A stretch of DNA of 64,000 nt from Phaeodactylibacter xiamenensis (lineage in GTDB: Bacteria; Bacteroidota; Bacteroidia; Chitinophagales; Saprospiraceae), in the NCBI RefSeq assembly GCF_000759025.1, contig NZ_JPOS01000010.1, forward strand, positions 244,233-308,232. Direction: 5' to 3'. This document shows positions 46,857 through 55,832 of the stretch, piece by piece; the first letter of the stretch is position 1; every line of letters begins with the position of its first letter. The translations under genes were made by a program, and so were the position numbers. The notes beneath the pieces are model-generated. The model had not been told where the DNA came from, did not search any database, and saw only the letters and a program-made list of their open reading frames with translations.

Positions 46857-47885
46857 CTAACCTGCTTCCTTTAACCCATCTAATCGTTGCTGCGCCTGCT
46901 CATAGTCAGGTGCCATGCGCAGGGCCTGCTCGTAGTCCGCTTTAGCGTCAGCAGCCTTACCCTGCATTTCCCGGCTCAGGCCACGGAAGTAGTAAGCCCG
47001 GATATGCGTTGGCGATGTTTTGACGGTCAGGTCGAATTGTTGCTCCGCTTTGGCCACCGAGTCCATATCAAGATACAAAAGGCCTGAATTGAAGTAAGCC
47101 TCATCGTACTGCGGGTCAATCGTAATGATCTTACGGTACAATTCAACGGCGCCTTCCAGGTCATTGGTTGCAGTCAGGTAATCCGCTTTGGCATGCAGGG
47201 CGGTGATATCGTTGGGTGCGATACGGGTGGCATTATCAAAATAACGCAAGGCCAGCGGATCGCCCAAACCGGCATAAAGCTGCCCCAGGTTGATCCAGCC
47301 ATCAATAATATTGGCATCGAGCTCCACTGCCTTTTGATAACTGTTGATAGCACGCACCGTATCCTGCCGTTCCTCGAAGTTCATCCCGAACATAAAATAG
47401 GCTTCTGCATTCTGCGGGTCAATTTTGAGCACCCGGTCAATGGCCTTCATGGACTCTTCATACTGAGTGAGAATGAGGTGGTATTCGCTCAGCTTCAGCA
47501 GTGTGGGAATGTCTTCCGGAAAGCGCTCTGCGGCACGCTTAAGAATTTCAACAGCCTGACGTGACTTGAAATAGTCCAGGTAAGCATCCGCCAGCTTGTG
47601 GTAGTAAACGGGCTGCGTGGTGTCCAGCTGAATGGCCTTGGTATAGTCGCGGATGGCTTCATCGTAGCCGCGGTTTTCATAAAACACATCGCCCCGCTGC
47701 ACATATAGCCCGGGGTCAGTCTGATCAGCAGCGATCGCCTGCGTCAGGCCATCGATCGTCGGGTTGCCCGTCTGCCCGAGCTCAGGCTCACCACTTTGGC
47801 CCTGCTCTTGTGAGCTGCCGCCACAGGCGTTTATCGCCAGCGCTGCCAACAGTGTGAGAAAGGGGAAAAACAATTTAGCTTTCAT
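46857..47885 (-). CDS. TPR-repeat lipoprotein
   Basis: 342 aa. Lipobox INACGGSS. Roughly eight TPR repeats (QRGDVFYENRGYDEAIRDYT, YFMFGMNFEERQDTVRAINS, INLGQLYAGLGDPLALRYFD and others). A protein-interaction scaffold in the periplasm or outer membrane; no enzymatic part. Its start and the 47992 gene are divergent. Confidence 0.85.
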   Translation of the reverse strand: MKAKLFFPFLTLLAALAINACGGSSQEQGQSGEPELGQTGNPTIDGLTQAIAADQTDPGLYVQRGDVFYENRGYDEAIRDYTKAIQLDTTQPVYYHKLADAYLDYFKSRQAVEILKRAAERFPEDIPTLLKLSEYHLILTQYEESMKAIDRVLKIDPQNAEAYFMFGMNFEERQDTVRAINSYQKAVELDANIIDGWINLGQLYAGLGDPLALRYFDNATRIAPNDITALHAKADYLTATNDLEGAVELYRKIITIDPQYDEAYFNSGLLYLDMDSVAKAEQQFDLTVKTSPTHIRAYYFRGLSREMQGKAADAKADYEQALRMAPDYEQAQQRLDGLKEAG

Positions 47886-47991
47886 AGAGTATGTAACGTT
47901 GATTACAATTAAGATGCGCGAAGTTAGTTATTTTACCGGTTCTTCAAGAACGGATGGTGCATCCGCAGTTGTCACGAAAACTTCATTCCGC

Positions 47992-49605
47992 ATGAAAACG
48001 CTCTGCCTTCTCCTTCTGTTTGGCCCGGTGCTGGCCTTTTCCCAAACCTGGCCCCTGCTCCGGACTGTGGATGGGGACAACTTTGAGTCCGTGGACGCCC
48101 TGCTGCCCCTGCAGAACGGGGAGACTATCATCGCCGGGACTTACTTTGGCTCTTCTGCTTTCCCGGATGGCACACCAAGCTCCGGAAAAGCAGACCTGTT
48201 TTTGGCAGGTTACGATGCAAATGGCGATCTGAACTGGTTTCTGGAAGGCGGCGATCAGGAAAACGAAACGGTAAGTGGGCTGGCCGAACTCCCGAATGGC
48301 GATATCGCAATAGCCGGCAGCTACTGGTTCAGCCTTCCGCTAGGCGATACGATCCTTACTACCGGTAGCAGCGTGCGATCCTTATTTGTGGCTCGGTTCA
48401 CACCACAAGGCCATCTGGTTTGGGCAAAGCGCCTGAGTGGTGACGGGCTGAAAGACATCGCCGATGTGGGAGTCCTGCCTGACAGCTCAATCGTCATCGC
48501 AGGTTTTTTCAGAAATACGCTGGAGCTTGGAGACAGCACGCTTGTGACCGAAGCCGAACCGGGCAGCACCTCGCTTTTTGTTGCGGCCTATGCTCCCGAT
48601 GGCCAACTGCGCTGGGTGACTCAGGCCGGAGGGGAAGATGACCTGCGCATTACAGCCATGGCAGTCGACCCGGAAGGACAAATCGGCGTGGGCGGCAATT
48701 TCAACGGCGTTTCTCAACTGGCTGGCACTACGCTCGATGCCGGCTTTTTCAATCAGGATGTGTTTCTTGCAGCCTTCTCCCCTACCGGCATACCGCTCTG
48801 GGCACGTGACCTGGGGGGCGTAATCGACGACAACCTTCAGGACGTTGCCATTGACACCGCCGGAAACCTCTACGCTACCGGCAACATTATCGGCGTCATG
48901 AACCTGTCTGAGGAGATCAGCATCGAAAGTAGCAATGGCAACGACGACTGCTTCCTGGTCAAATACAGTGCTGATGGCACACCACTCTGGGGCAGGGCCC
49001 TCGGCGGCCCCGATGTGCAGGACGGGCTAAGTGTTGCGGTACAACGCGACTTCGTGGTCATTGGTGGCGGTTTTCAGGGGAGCATTGGCTGGGATGGGCT
49101 GAGCGCTGACGTCGGCGAGGATGGCATCATCTGGGGGCTGATTGCCGCTTTTACACCTGATGGCGATGCCCGGTGGCTGCGTACACTGCCCACCAATGAC
49201 TTTGGCCTGATCGAGTGCCTGGCTTTCTCCAGTGATCAGCAATTATACGCCGGGGGCAGTTTTGGAAATACAGGCGCTTTCAACGGTGAAACGATCCCGA
49301 GCGATGGCCCTAATAGTGGATTCTGGGGTCGGCTGAGCGACCTTTTATCTCCGATCCCAATGGACGCAGAAGCGGAGGCCACCCCGATCGTGGCATTCCC
49401 CAACCCTACGAAAGGCGAGGTACAGTTGACAAATATCCCTATGGAGGCTACGGTTTCTATCTTCAACGCCATGGGGCAGTGCGTTCAGCCCTCCGCTCCC
49501 GCAAACAGACCGGTCGACCTCTCCCATTTGCCGGAAGGCTGGTATGTACTGCGGGTAAAAAATGAACTTGGGGCAATCCGCACGTTAAGGGTACTGAAGC
49601 AGTAA
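47992..49605 (+). CDS. T9SS-exported propeller-like (SBBP) protein
   Basis: 537 aa from MKTLCLLLLFGPVLAFSQ at 47992; the ORF-track start at 47764 lies inside the divergent gene and lacks a signal. About eight SBBP-like repeats (FVARFTPQGHLVWAKRLSGD, FVAAYAPDGQLRWVTQAGGE, FLVKYSADGTPLWGRALGG), consistent with a beta-propeller, and a T9SS type A sorting domain (IVAFPNPTKGEVQL to the end). Secreted, function unknown. The stop lies one base from the convergent tsaB stop. Confidence 0.85.
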   Translation: MKTLCLLLLFGPVLAFSQTWPLLRTVDGDNFESVDALLPLQNGETIIAGTYFGSSAFPDGTPSSGKADLFLAGYDANGDLNWFLEGGDQENETVSGLAELPNGDIAIAGSYWFSLPLGDTILTTGSSVRSLFVARFTPQGHLVWAKRLSGDGLKDIADVGVLPDSSIVIAGFFRNTLELGDSTLVTEAEPGSTSLFVAAYAPDGQLRWVTQAGGEDDLRITAMAVDPEGQIGVGGNFNGVSQLAGTTLDAGFFNQDVFLAAFSPTGIPLWARDLGGVIDDNLQDVAIDTAGNLYATGNIIGVMNLSEEISIESSNGNDDCFLVKYSADGTPLWGRALGGPDVQDGLSVAVQRDFVVIGGGFQGSIGWDGLSADVGEDGIIWGLIAAFTPDGDARWLRTLPTNDFGLIECLAFSSDQQLYAGGSFGNTGAFNGETIPSDGPNSGFWGRLSDLLSPIPMDAEAEATPIVAFPNPTKGEVQLTNIPMEATVSIFNAMGQCVQPSAPANRPVDLSHLPEGWYVLRVKNELGAIRTLRVLKQ

Positions 49606-49606
49606 G

Positions 49607-50293
49607 TTAAAGCAATTTCTTTTTCGACTTGGTGACATTCGGCGGCTTGAGGTAAAAAGGACTGTAGTAGGCCACATTTTCAAACTGTTCCGCTTCATAC
49701 CGCTGCAGGGCAAGTGGGATCAGGTGCGCAGCCGAACAAACCACCGGGCTGTAGACGATTCCGGATGCCGGGAGTATCTTTTTGCATTTTTCTGCGCCGT
49801 TACCGGAAAGGATCAATGGGATGCCCTTGTCCAACTCCTCCTGAAAGGTATCCGCTGCCACGATAAGGGGGGCCGCTTCAGTGAGCTGTTCATTGGTGGC
49901 ATCAAAGCGAGCCGTGTAGACCTCCATGCGGCGGGCATCAATCATGGGCAGATAGAGCCCTTCTTCCCGTTCCATGTTCAGGCTGGCCAGGGCGAGGGAC
50001 TGCAAAGTGTCTACCGCAATCAGAGGCTTATCCAGCGTGTAGCAGATGCCTTTGGCAGTTGAAGTACCTACACGCAGGGATGTATAGGACCCCGGCCCGC
50101 TGCTCACACTAACCGCATCCAATTCTGACAGGGAGAAGCGGGCCTGTCCGAGCACCGATTGGATCAGGAGGGTAATCTGCGCCGCGTGCTGCCGGACACC
50201 ATCTGCCGTTTGTATGCTGAGCAATTCCAACCCATCACTGACTGCGATGGAGCAGATATCTGTCGCCGTTTCTATGTGGAGTATTCTAGCCAT
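49607..50293 (-). CDS. tsaB: tRNA threonylcarbamoyladenosine biosynthesis protein TsaB
   Basis: 228 aa from MARILHIETATDICSIAV. ASKHA-fold phosphate loop HIETATDICSIAVSDG, then VSSGPGSYTSLRVGTSTAKG, PMIDARRMEVYTAR. TsaB forms the TsaBDE complex that makes t6A37 in ANN-decoding tRNAs. The 32-codon longer ORF start lies upstream of the predicted -7 element, so 50293 is the likely start, with an almost leaderless transcript. Confidence 0.92.
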   Translation of the reverse strand: MARILHIETATDICSIAVSDGLELLSIQTADGVRQHAAQITLLIQSVLGQARFSLSELDAVSVSSGPGSYTSLRVGTSTAKGICYTLDKPLIAVDTLQSLALASLNMEREEGLYLPMIDARRMEVYTARFDATNEQLTEAAPLIVAADTFQEELDKGIPLILSGNGAEKCKKILPASGIVYSPVVCSAAHLIPLALQRYEAEQFENVAYYSPFYLKPPNVTKSKKKLL

Positions 50294-50302
50294 ATTGACG
50301 TG

Positions 50303-50310
50303 CAAAAGTA
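50303..50310 (-). promoter_or_regulatory. -7 element of tsaB
   Basis: Minus-strand TACTTTTG, an exact TAnnTTTG, only 9 bases before the ATG, so the transcript would start at or near the start codon. Confidence 0.5.
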
Positions 50311-50346
50311 AGAAAGCCCGGGCAGGGAACTTAAATTCCACTCCTT

Positions 50347-50381
50347 TTTGTTTTCTCTGTGCGGCACAGGTGTTAACTTTG
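50347..50381 (+). promoter_or_regulatory. Consensus promoter upstream of prfA
   Basis: TTTG (50347-50350), 23 nt, TAACTTTG (50374-50381), both exact. Predicted transcription start near 50387, giving a leader of about 120 nt before prfA, which holds a short ORF and a hairpin. Confidence 0.65.
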
Positions 50382-50400
50382 CTGTCCAAATTGAAGCAGA

Positions 50401-50474
50401 ATGAACCTCATCAACAGCATTCCGTATCAGTTCATGTAGCGTAGTGTACCGCACTACCCCCTCTCTTTTTTTTC
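50401..50474 (+). promoter_or_regulatory. Candidate leader peptide and hairpin upstream of prfA
   Basis: A 13-codon ORF (50401-50439; MNLINSIPYQFM) ends with TAG, the stop read only by release factor 1, and its ATG is about 14 nt after the predicted transcript start. One base later begins the hairpin GTAGTG-TACCG-CACTAC (50441-50457), followed by CCCCCTCTC and a T8 run at 50466. A ribosome waiting at the UAG would cover the left arm of the hairpin. The 8-base gap between stem and T-run makes the terminator weak or non-standard. Confidence 0.35.
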
Positions 50475-50506
50475 TTTTCCACCCTCTTTAACAAACGACA
50501 AGAATC

Positions 50507-51592
50507 ATGCTGGATAAGCTCGAAGCCATAAAAGACCGTTACCTCTACCTGGAAGAACAGATGGCCGACCCGGACGTCATTTCCGATATGGACCGCTACA
50601 CCAAAATCGGTAAGGAATATAAAGACCTCAAGTCCATCGTGGAAGCCCACGACGCCTACGCGGAGTTGCTCGGCAATATCGATACCGCCCAGGAAATGAT
50701 CAAAGAAGAAGATAGCGAAATGCGGGAAATGGCTAAGATGGAGCTGGAAGAGCTCCTGCCACAAAGGGAAGAAATGGAAGAGAAAATCAAAATGCTCCTC
50801 ATCCCAAAAGACCCGGAAGACACCAAGGATGTGATCTTCGAAATCCGCTCCGGTACGGGGGGGGACGAAGCCAGCCTGTTTGCCGGCGATCTCTACCGTA
50901 TGTATTCCCGTTATTTTGACACCAAAGGGCTCAAGACAGAAACCGTTAGTGTTAACGAAGGTACCGTGGGCGGCTACAACAAAATCGTCCTGGAAGTCAG
51001 TGGTGAAGATGTGTACGGTTTGCTGAAGTTCGAATCCGGTGCCCACCGGGTACAGCGCATTCCCCAAACAGAGTCTCAGGGCCGGGTGCATACGTCTGCC
51101 GCCACTGTGGTCGTGATGCCCAAGCTGGAAATGGAAGATGTAGACATCAACAAAGCCGACCTGAAAATCGACACATACCGGTCCAGTGGCGCGGGTGGGC
51201 AGCACGTCAACAAAACAGAATCTGCGGTACGGATTACCCACCTGCCTACCGGTATTGTCTCGGAAAGCCAGGACGGGCGCTCCCAGATCAAGAACCGCGA
51301 AATTGCCCTGAACCGCCTGTACGTAAAGATTATGGAAGTCCGTCGGCAGGAGTACGAATCCGAGCAGGCCGCCAAGCGGAAATCTCTCGTTGGCTCGGGC
51401 GACCGGGCGGGTAAAATCCGTACCTACAACTACCCGCAAAACCGCGTCACCGACCACCGCCTCGAAGGGGAGCACAAGAACTTCCCATTGCAGACCATCA
51501 TTGAAGGCGACCTCGACCCCATCATCGAGCAGCTGAAGGTGACGGAAAATGCCGAGCGCATGAAGGAAGGGGCGGATGCACAAATCAATTAA
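50507..51592 (+). CDS. prfA: Peptide chain release factor 1
   Basis: 361 aa, normal for RF1. GGQ methylated loop in SGAGGQHVNKTESAVR; codon-recognition region with the RF1-type RVQRIPQTESQGRVHTSA and the following THLPTGI; C-terminal helical part. RF1 releases peptides at UAG and UAA. The PxT-type anticodon loop for RF1 lies in the middle domain. Its leader may be autoregulatory (see the entry at 50401). Confidence 0.96.
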   Translation: MLDKLEAIKDRYLYLEEQMADPDVISDMDRYTKIGKEYKDLKSIVEAHDAYAELLGNIDTAQEMIKEEDSEMREMAKMELEELLPQREEMEEKIKMLLIPKDPEDTKDVIFEIRSGTGGDEASLFAGDLYRMYSRYFDTKGLKTETVSVNEGTVGGYNKIVLEVSGEDVYGLLKFESGAHRVQRIPQTESQGRVHTSAATVVVMPKLEMEDVDINKADLKIDTYRSSGAGGQHVNKTESAVRITHLPTGIVSESQDGRSQIKNREIALNRLYVKIMEVRRQEYESEQAAKRKSLVGSGDRAGKIRTYNYPQNRVTDHRLEGEHKNFPLQTIIEGDLDPIIEQLKVTENAERMKEGADAQIN

Positions 51593-51664
51593 ATACATTT
51601 TGAGTTAAAATCTATTTTATTTAAACAGGTTTTGTATTTTTGGGGCAGACGTAATCTCTGTACT

Positions 51665-52720
51665 ATGCCCCAAAATCTAAATATCTATCAGCCGGACGAC
51701 CGCTTTTTCAAGTCGGCTATGAGCGACCCGGAGGTGGTCAAAGCTTACCTTCAGCATTTCTATCCTAAAATTGCAGCTATTGCAGATCTTGCAAGCTTGA
51801 AGCTGGAAAACAGTGTCAGCCTGCGCCCCAGCCTGAAGCGATTCGAGGCGGACGTTATTTACCGCTGCCGGTTTCAGGGAGAGACTGATGGCTACTTCTA
51901 TTTTTGTTTGCTATTTGAGCATAAGTCCAAGCCCGATAAGTATGTTGCGGTGCAGGTTGGTCTATACCTTATGGAACTCCTGTCCAGCATGGTGAAAAAA
52001 CAGGGCCGGGAATTGGAGCCCGTACTGCCCCTCATTTTTTATAACGGTAAGGAAAAATGGATGCCGCAAACGCTGAGCGAGCTATTTCAGGGGCATCCGC
52101 ATTACGCTGTTTTGGAACCCTATATCCCTAATTTCCGTTTTTTATTTCAGGATGCTACGCGCCTTAGCCCGGAGGAGCTATTGCGGCTCGACCTGAGCTA
52201 TTTCCGCAGCGTACTGATGTCGATGGCTTTCCGGCACCGGCAGCACTTGATATTCAAGTACCTTCAGCTTATCTTTGAAGGGACGGACGGGAAAGAAAAG
52301 ATTATCGCAGTGACGACCTACATCCTGGGGGTGGCAGAGCGTTCGGAAGAAGAGTTCCTAAAGCAGATCCAAGACACAACATTCACGATAAAACCAGAAG
52401 TCATGAGTACTTTGGAGCAAATTTTGGAGAGAGGCCGAAAAGAAGGATTAGAGAAAGGCATGGACAGGGGGGCATACAAAAATAGCATTTTCAACCTGCT
52501 CAAAACTGCGGTACATTTCCCAGACTGGACTGCCGCGAAATTATCAGACTTCACAGAGCTGAGCCTGGAGGTGGTGACCACATTCCTGTCCGTCAAATCA
52601 CAGGGAGATGCTTTTGCGCTAAAAAAGCACGTCCTTCAGGACTTGCTGGCTGACATCCCGCTGAACGCGGAAGATGAGCAGAAGCTGGACCGGTTGATCG
52701 GGCAGTTGACCGGGGTATAA
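51665..52720 (+). CDS. Rpn-family recombination-promoting nuclease, copy 1
   Basis: 351 aa from MPQNLNIYQPDDRFFKSAMS. PD-(D/E)XK nuclease of the RpnA/YhgA-like (transposase_31-related) family: RFEADVIYRC (Asp), FCLLFEHKSKPDKYVAVQ (ExK), and the C-terminal helical region TTYILGVAERSEEEFLKQIQ with the KEGLEKG-type tail. Family knowledge: RpnA promotes RecA-independent recombination and has DNase activity. Paralogue of copy 2 at 53244, with similar upstream sequence, so this is a tandem duplication. Confidence 0.85.
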   Translation: MPQNLNIYQPDDRFFKSAMSDPEVVKAYLQHFYPKIAAIADLASLKLENSVSLRPSLKRFEADVIYRCRFQGETDGYFYFCLLFEHKSKPDKYVAVQVGLYLMELLSSMVKKQGRELEPVLPLIFYNGKEKWMPQTLSELFQGHPHYAVLEPYIPNFRFLFQDATRLSPEELLRLDLSYFRSVLMSMAFRHRQHLIFKYLQLIFEGTDGKEKIIAVTTYILGVAERSEEEFLKQIQDTTFTIKPEVMSTLEQILERGRKEGLEKGMDRGAYKNSIFNLLKTAVHFPDWTAAKLSDFTELSLEVVTTFLSVKSQGDAFALKKHVLQDLLADIPLNAEDEQKLDRLIGQLTGV

Positions 52721-53243
52721 ACCCGGGCATAAAGGCTTAGCTGCAACAGCCTCTTTACCTATCTGATAGAACTTATTGCGCTCCCTGCGGAGTCTGGCTC
52801 TGATACCTTCGGCTACTCAAAGAGCGAGTAGCATACCTAATAACCCGAAAAAAACGGCCAAACGACTTCGTAGAAGTCACATCTTGATCTTTCAGGCACT
52901 CAATGCAGCTCGACTCCGTAGAACCTGTCTACCCGGCGCAGGCAGGTAGAGTCGCATGTTTTCCAACCAAGCCAGAAATAACGCTCCATCCACACCCACC
53001 ACAAGCCTAAAAAACAACAATGTTTTAACGCAGCAACCTTGACATCCACAAATAAAAATCTTTTCTCTCCGGGTGCACCCACCGCTCGACATAGTTTCAC
53101 AACGAAGTCGATGCCTTCACCCGGCGCACTTAAAAACGAAACAGTTCATTCCTGTACGATCGGGTTGATTGAATTTATTTGTTTAAATTATTTTGGACCC
53201 TATTACAAGGTTTTGTATCTTAAGGGCGCTTAATCTCTATACC
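52721..53243. other. Intergenic stretch between the two Rpn copies
   Basis: 523 bp without a convincing gene (the short ORFs in the track lack any recognisable feature). It holds the palindrome GACTTCGTAGAAGTC at 52864-52878, a long imperfect hairpin from about 52911 to 52954 (CGACTCC...GTAGAGTCG), and the promoter of the second Rpn gene at its end. Confidence 0.55.
53192..53223 (+). promoter_or_regulatory. Promoter of the second Rpn gene, shared block with copy 1
   Basis: TTTG (53192-53195), 20 nt, TATCTTAAG. The 45 bases before each Rpn start are alike (AGGTTTTGTAT... and TAATCTCTxTACxATGCCC in both), with the better -7 box TATTTTTG at 51635-51642 in copy 1. Confidence 0.4.
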
Positions 53244-54320
53244 ATGCCCTCGAGACCCAAAATACATCAACCCGATGACCGCTTTTTCCGCCACGCTATG
53301 AGCAAGCCGGAGGTAGCAAAGCGGTATATTGAGCACTTCTATCCGGATATTGCCAGCATCACCGACCTCGGGAGCCTGAAGCTGGAAGGCAGCCTCAGCA
53401 TTCAGCCCAACCTAAGAGAATTCCAAGCCGATGTCATCTACCGCTGCCGCCTCCAACAAGACGGGGAGAAGCATCTGTACTTTTGCCTGCTGCTTGAGCA
53501 CAAATCACAGCCCGATAAATACGTGTCCGTGCAGGTCGGGCTATACATCATGGAGCTCATGCTGCGCTCCGTAAAAGAAGCCGGGCGGGAACTGGAGCTG
53601 GTGCTCCCCATCATATTCTATAACGGGAAAGAAAAATGGCAGCCCCTGACGCTCGCAGAGCTTTTTGCCGGCCATCCGCAGCTCGGCCTGCTGCAACCCT
53701 ATATCCCGAATTTCAGTTTTGTATTTCAGGACGTCTCGCAGCTCAGCACGAAGGAGCTGCTGCAGCTTGACCTGAGCTTTTTCAGGAGCGCCATCATGGC
53801 GTTATCCTTACGGCATCAGCCCTACTTGATTGTTAAATATCTTAGGCTTATTTTTGAAGGGGCAGACGGCAAGGCCAGCATCAGCGCACTGACCCATTAC
53901 ATCCTCGGAGTGGCAGAGCGCTCCGAACAAGAATTCAAAGCAATCATTGAAAACACGGACCTCGAAATAATACCAGATGTCATGAGCACACTTGAGCAAA
54001 TCCTGACCCGCGGCCGCAAAGAAGGCATGGAAAAAGGCAAACAAAAGGAGCGCATTTTCTACCTTTTGAAGACAGCACTCAAATTTCCGGAAATGTCGGC
54101 CGTTGACCTCGCTGACTTCACTGGGCTGCCTCAGGAAACCGTGCAGGGTTTTATCGATATCACCGCAAAAGGCGACAAAGACAAGCTCCTCAAATATGTG
54201 CAGGAAGAACTGCTTGCCGATATCCCGCTCAATGCAGAAGAAATGGAGAAGCTGCAGGAGCTGGTGGAAAAGCTGCTGGCAGGCACAGACAGGTATGGGT
54301 CGATTCCTAAAATAAGTTGA
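53244..54320 (+). CDS. Rpn-family recombination-promoting nuclease, copy 2 with IS-derived tail
   Basis: 358 aa from MPSRPKIHQPDDRFFRHAMS. Same PD-(D/E)XK signs as copy 1: QADVIYRC, FCLLLEHKSQPDKYVSVQ, and a KEGMEKGKQKE helical end. The coding sequence runs into the left end of the IS3-family element: the last residues and the TGA stop are supplied by the IS inverted repeat. Without the insertion the frame would read about 12 other residues to a TAG. The active site is intact. Confidence 0.85.
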   Translation: MPSRPKIHQPDDRFFRHAMSKPEVAKRYIEHFYPDIASITDLGSLKLEGSLSIQPNLREFQADVIYRCRLQQDGEKHLYFCLLLEHKSQPDKYVSVQVGLYIMELMLRSVKEAGRELELVLPIIFYNGKEKWQPLTLAELFAGHPQLGLLQPYIPNFSFVFQDVSQLSTKELLQLDLSFFRSAIMALSLRHQPYLIVKYLRLIFEGADGKASISALTHYILGVAERSEQEFKAIIENTDLEIIPDVMSTLEQILTRGRKEGMEKGKQKERIFYLLKTALKFPEMSAVDLADFTGLPQETVQGFIDITAKGDKDKLLKYVQEELLADIPLNAEEMEKLQELVEKLLAGTDRYGSIPKIS

Positions 54321-54386
54321 CAGATTATCGGATAAAATCCTGAAAAAGGTTGTCACATAATCTTATTCCTGAATTAGGTTGTCAAA
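54305..54386 (+). repeat. Three tandem copies of the IS3 end motif
   Basis: TCCTAAAATAAGTTGACA (54305), TCCTGAAAAAGGTTGTCA (54338) and TCCTGAATTAGGTTGTCA (54367), spaced 33 and 29 bp. A related copy, CCTGAAAGTTGTCAC, lies at 55818 in the other end, overlapping the GTG start of orfA. Repeated end motifs are typical transposase-binding sites. Confidence 0.65.
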
Positions 54387-54534
54387 GATACATTGTATAG
54401 CTTAAAATTTAGTGAGTGAAGCGGAGAAGGCTCTGCTGAGGAGCACCCTTCGAGGAATAGCTCACTCTTTAAACGCCTGTCAAGGTATAGCCGGCCTCCT
54501 AAAGTGAGGCTGGCTATTATGATAGGCGGCAAAG

Positions 54535-55461
54535 TCATGCCTTCAAAACCTTTGCCGCTTTTGTCTTTTTCTTTCGTTGTTTCCATAGTTTTTTCAATGG
54601 TCCGCTGCCTTTTTCATGAGCTTGCTGCGGAGTCAGCATATTGCAGCTGCGGTGGGGCCTTCGGGTATTGTAAATGTGCACTGCCCTGGTGACCATTTCC
54701 ACAGCGTGCTCAAAGTTGTCAAAGGTGTCTGTAAGGAGCAGCTCATTTTTGATAATCCCATTGAGGCGCTCGCTGACAGGGTTGTCAGAAGCTTTCCCGT
54801 CCTGGGTCATGCTGGGCCCGATCTGGTGGCTGTCCAGAAAGCCTTGGAATAGCCCGCTTTTAAACTGGCTGCCCCGGTCAGAATGGAAAACCAGGCCAAA
54901 GCTAAACTTATAATCCAGTGGAGCCCCTTGTGCAGCCACCGCCATTTTCAGAGCCTCTAGCGTAGCTTGTGCGCTCATGTCCTGCGCTACGGTAAACCCC
55001 ACGATGAGATGGGAGTATTCGTCAACGACAAAGGTGGCGTAGCAATGCCTTCTGCCTTCCCTGAGCCACATATATGTTATGTCTGAGCACCAGAACTCGT
55101 TGGCTCGTTCTACAGGCCCTATTTCCTTTCTCAGGTCTGGCCATATGCTATTGCCGTCACCGTCCGTTAGCTTTGGCCCGCGCTTCCTATGCTTTTTCAC
55201 CAATAGCTTGTTGGCTCTTAGCAGGCTGTAAAGGGCGTCGCGGCCAATTAAAATGCCGGCTTGGCTGGCTAGCATATACTGTAGCTTCTCCGTACCGACC
55301 CGGGGCAGGTCTTTGCGCTGCTCCTTGACAAAGGCCAGTATGTGCCCATGCTTTTCCTGGCGGGTTTCCGCATTGCTTGTGCTTTTATGATAGGCCTGGC
55401 GGGTTTTGCCAAACAGTCTACATAGTTCGTCCAGGCTGACGTTACTATGTACCGCTTTCAT
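54535..55461 (-). CDS. IS3-family transposase OrfB (integrase catalytic domain)
   Basis: 308 aa. HTH_21-like start, then the rve integrase core with DDE residues in WCSDITYM, FHSDRGSQF and NPVSERLNGIIKNELLL. It overlaps OrfA by ATGA (55458-55461) in a -1-type arrangement, so it may be made by translational coupling or as an OrfAB fusion through frameshifting. Confidence 0.92.
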   Translation of the reverse strand: MKAVHSNVSLDELCRLFGKTRQAYHKSTSNAETRQEKHGHILAFVKEQRKDLPRVGTEKLQYMLASQAGILIGRDALYSLLRANKLLVKKHRKRGPKLTDGDGNSIWPDLRKEIGPVERANEFWCSDITYMWLREGRRHCYATFVVDEYSHLIVGFTVAQDMSAQATLEALKMAVAAQGAPLDYKFSFGLVFHSDRGSQFKSGLFQGFLDSHQIGPSMTQDGKASDNPVSERLNGIIKNELLLTDTFDNFEHAVEMVTRAVHIYNTRRPHRSCNMLTPQQAHEKGSGPLKKLWKQRKKKTKAAKVLKA

Positions 55462-55832
55462 TTCTTCGACCGTTTGGCGCCAGACTTTTTTTCGATTGGC
55501 AGATTGTACTTCTGTTCTGCCAGTTTGATCATCGCCAGGTAAGCTTCGCTGCGCAGGCGTTCCTGTTCAAGCAAACGGCGCACACTGGCAAGCTCGGCCT
55601 CCAGTTCGTCTATGCTCTTTGTCCCTTTAGGTTCATCTGTCATAGCTTGGGGCAATTGTGTGCCTAAAATTTTTTCTTTACGGTCTAGCCAACGGTACAC
55701 AGTCATTTTACCGCCTATCCCGTATTCTTTTGATGCTTGGTTCGCGGTGATCTCGTTGGACAAGATACGCTTTAGCACTTGCTTTTTAAATGCTAAGGAA
55801 TAACCCGTGGGTTTTTGCCTGAAAGTTGTCAC
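55458..55832 (-). CDS. IS3-family transposase OrfA (helix-turn-helix)
   Basis: 124 aa with GTG start. LAFKKQVLKRILSNEITANQ and KEYGIGGKMTVYRWLDRKEK form the HTH_Tnp_1 domain; a leucine-zipper-like helix follows (ELEAELASVRRLLEQERLRS). Binds the IS ends. Confidence 0.9.
   Translation of the reverse strand: MTTFRQKPTGYSLAFKKQVLKRILSNEITANQASKEYGIGGKMTVYRWLDRKEKILGTQLPQAMTDEPKGTKSIDELEAELASVRRLLEQERLRSEAYLAMIKLAEQKYNLPIEKKSGAKRSKK

Noticed and set aside
50432-51598. 388-aa minus-strand ORF
   Set aside because: Antisense over all of prfA; Phe/His-rich shadow translation.
52892-53233. Short ORFs between the Rpn genes
   Set aside because: Two overlapping minus frames and one plus frame over palindromic sequence, without signal, motif or good start.
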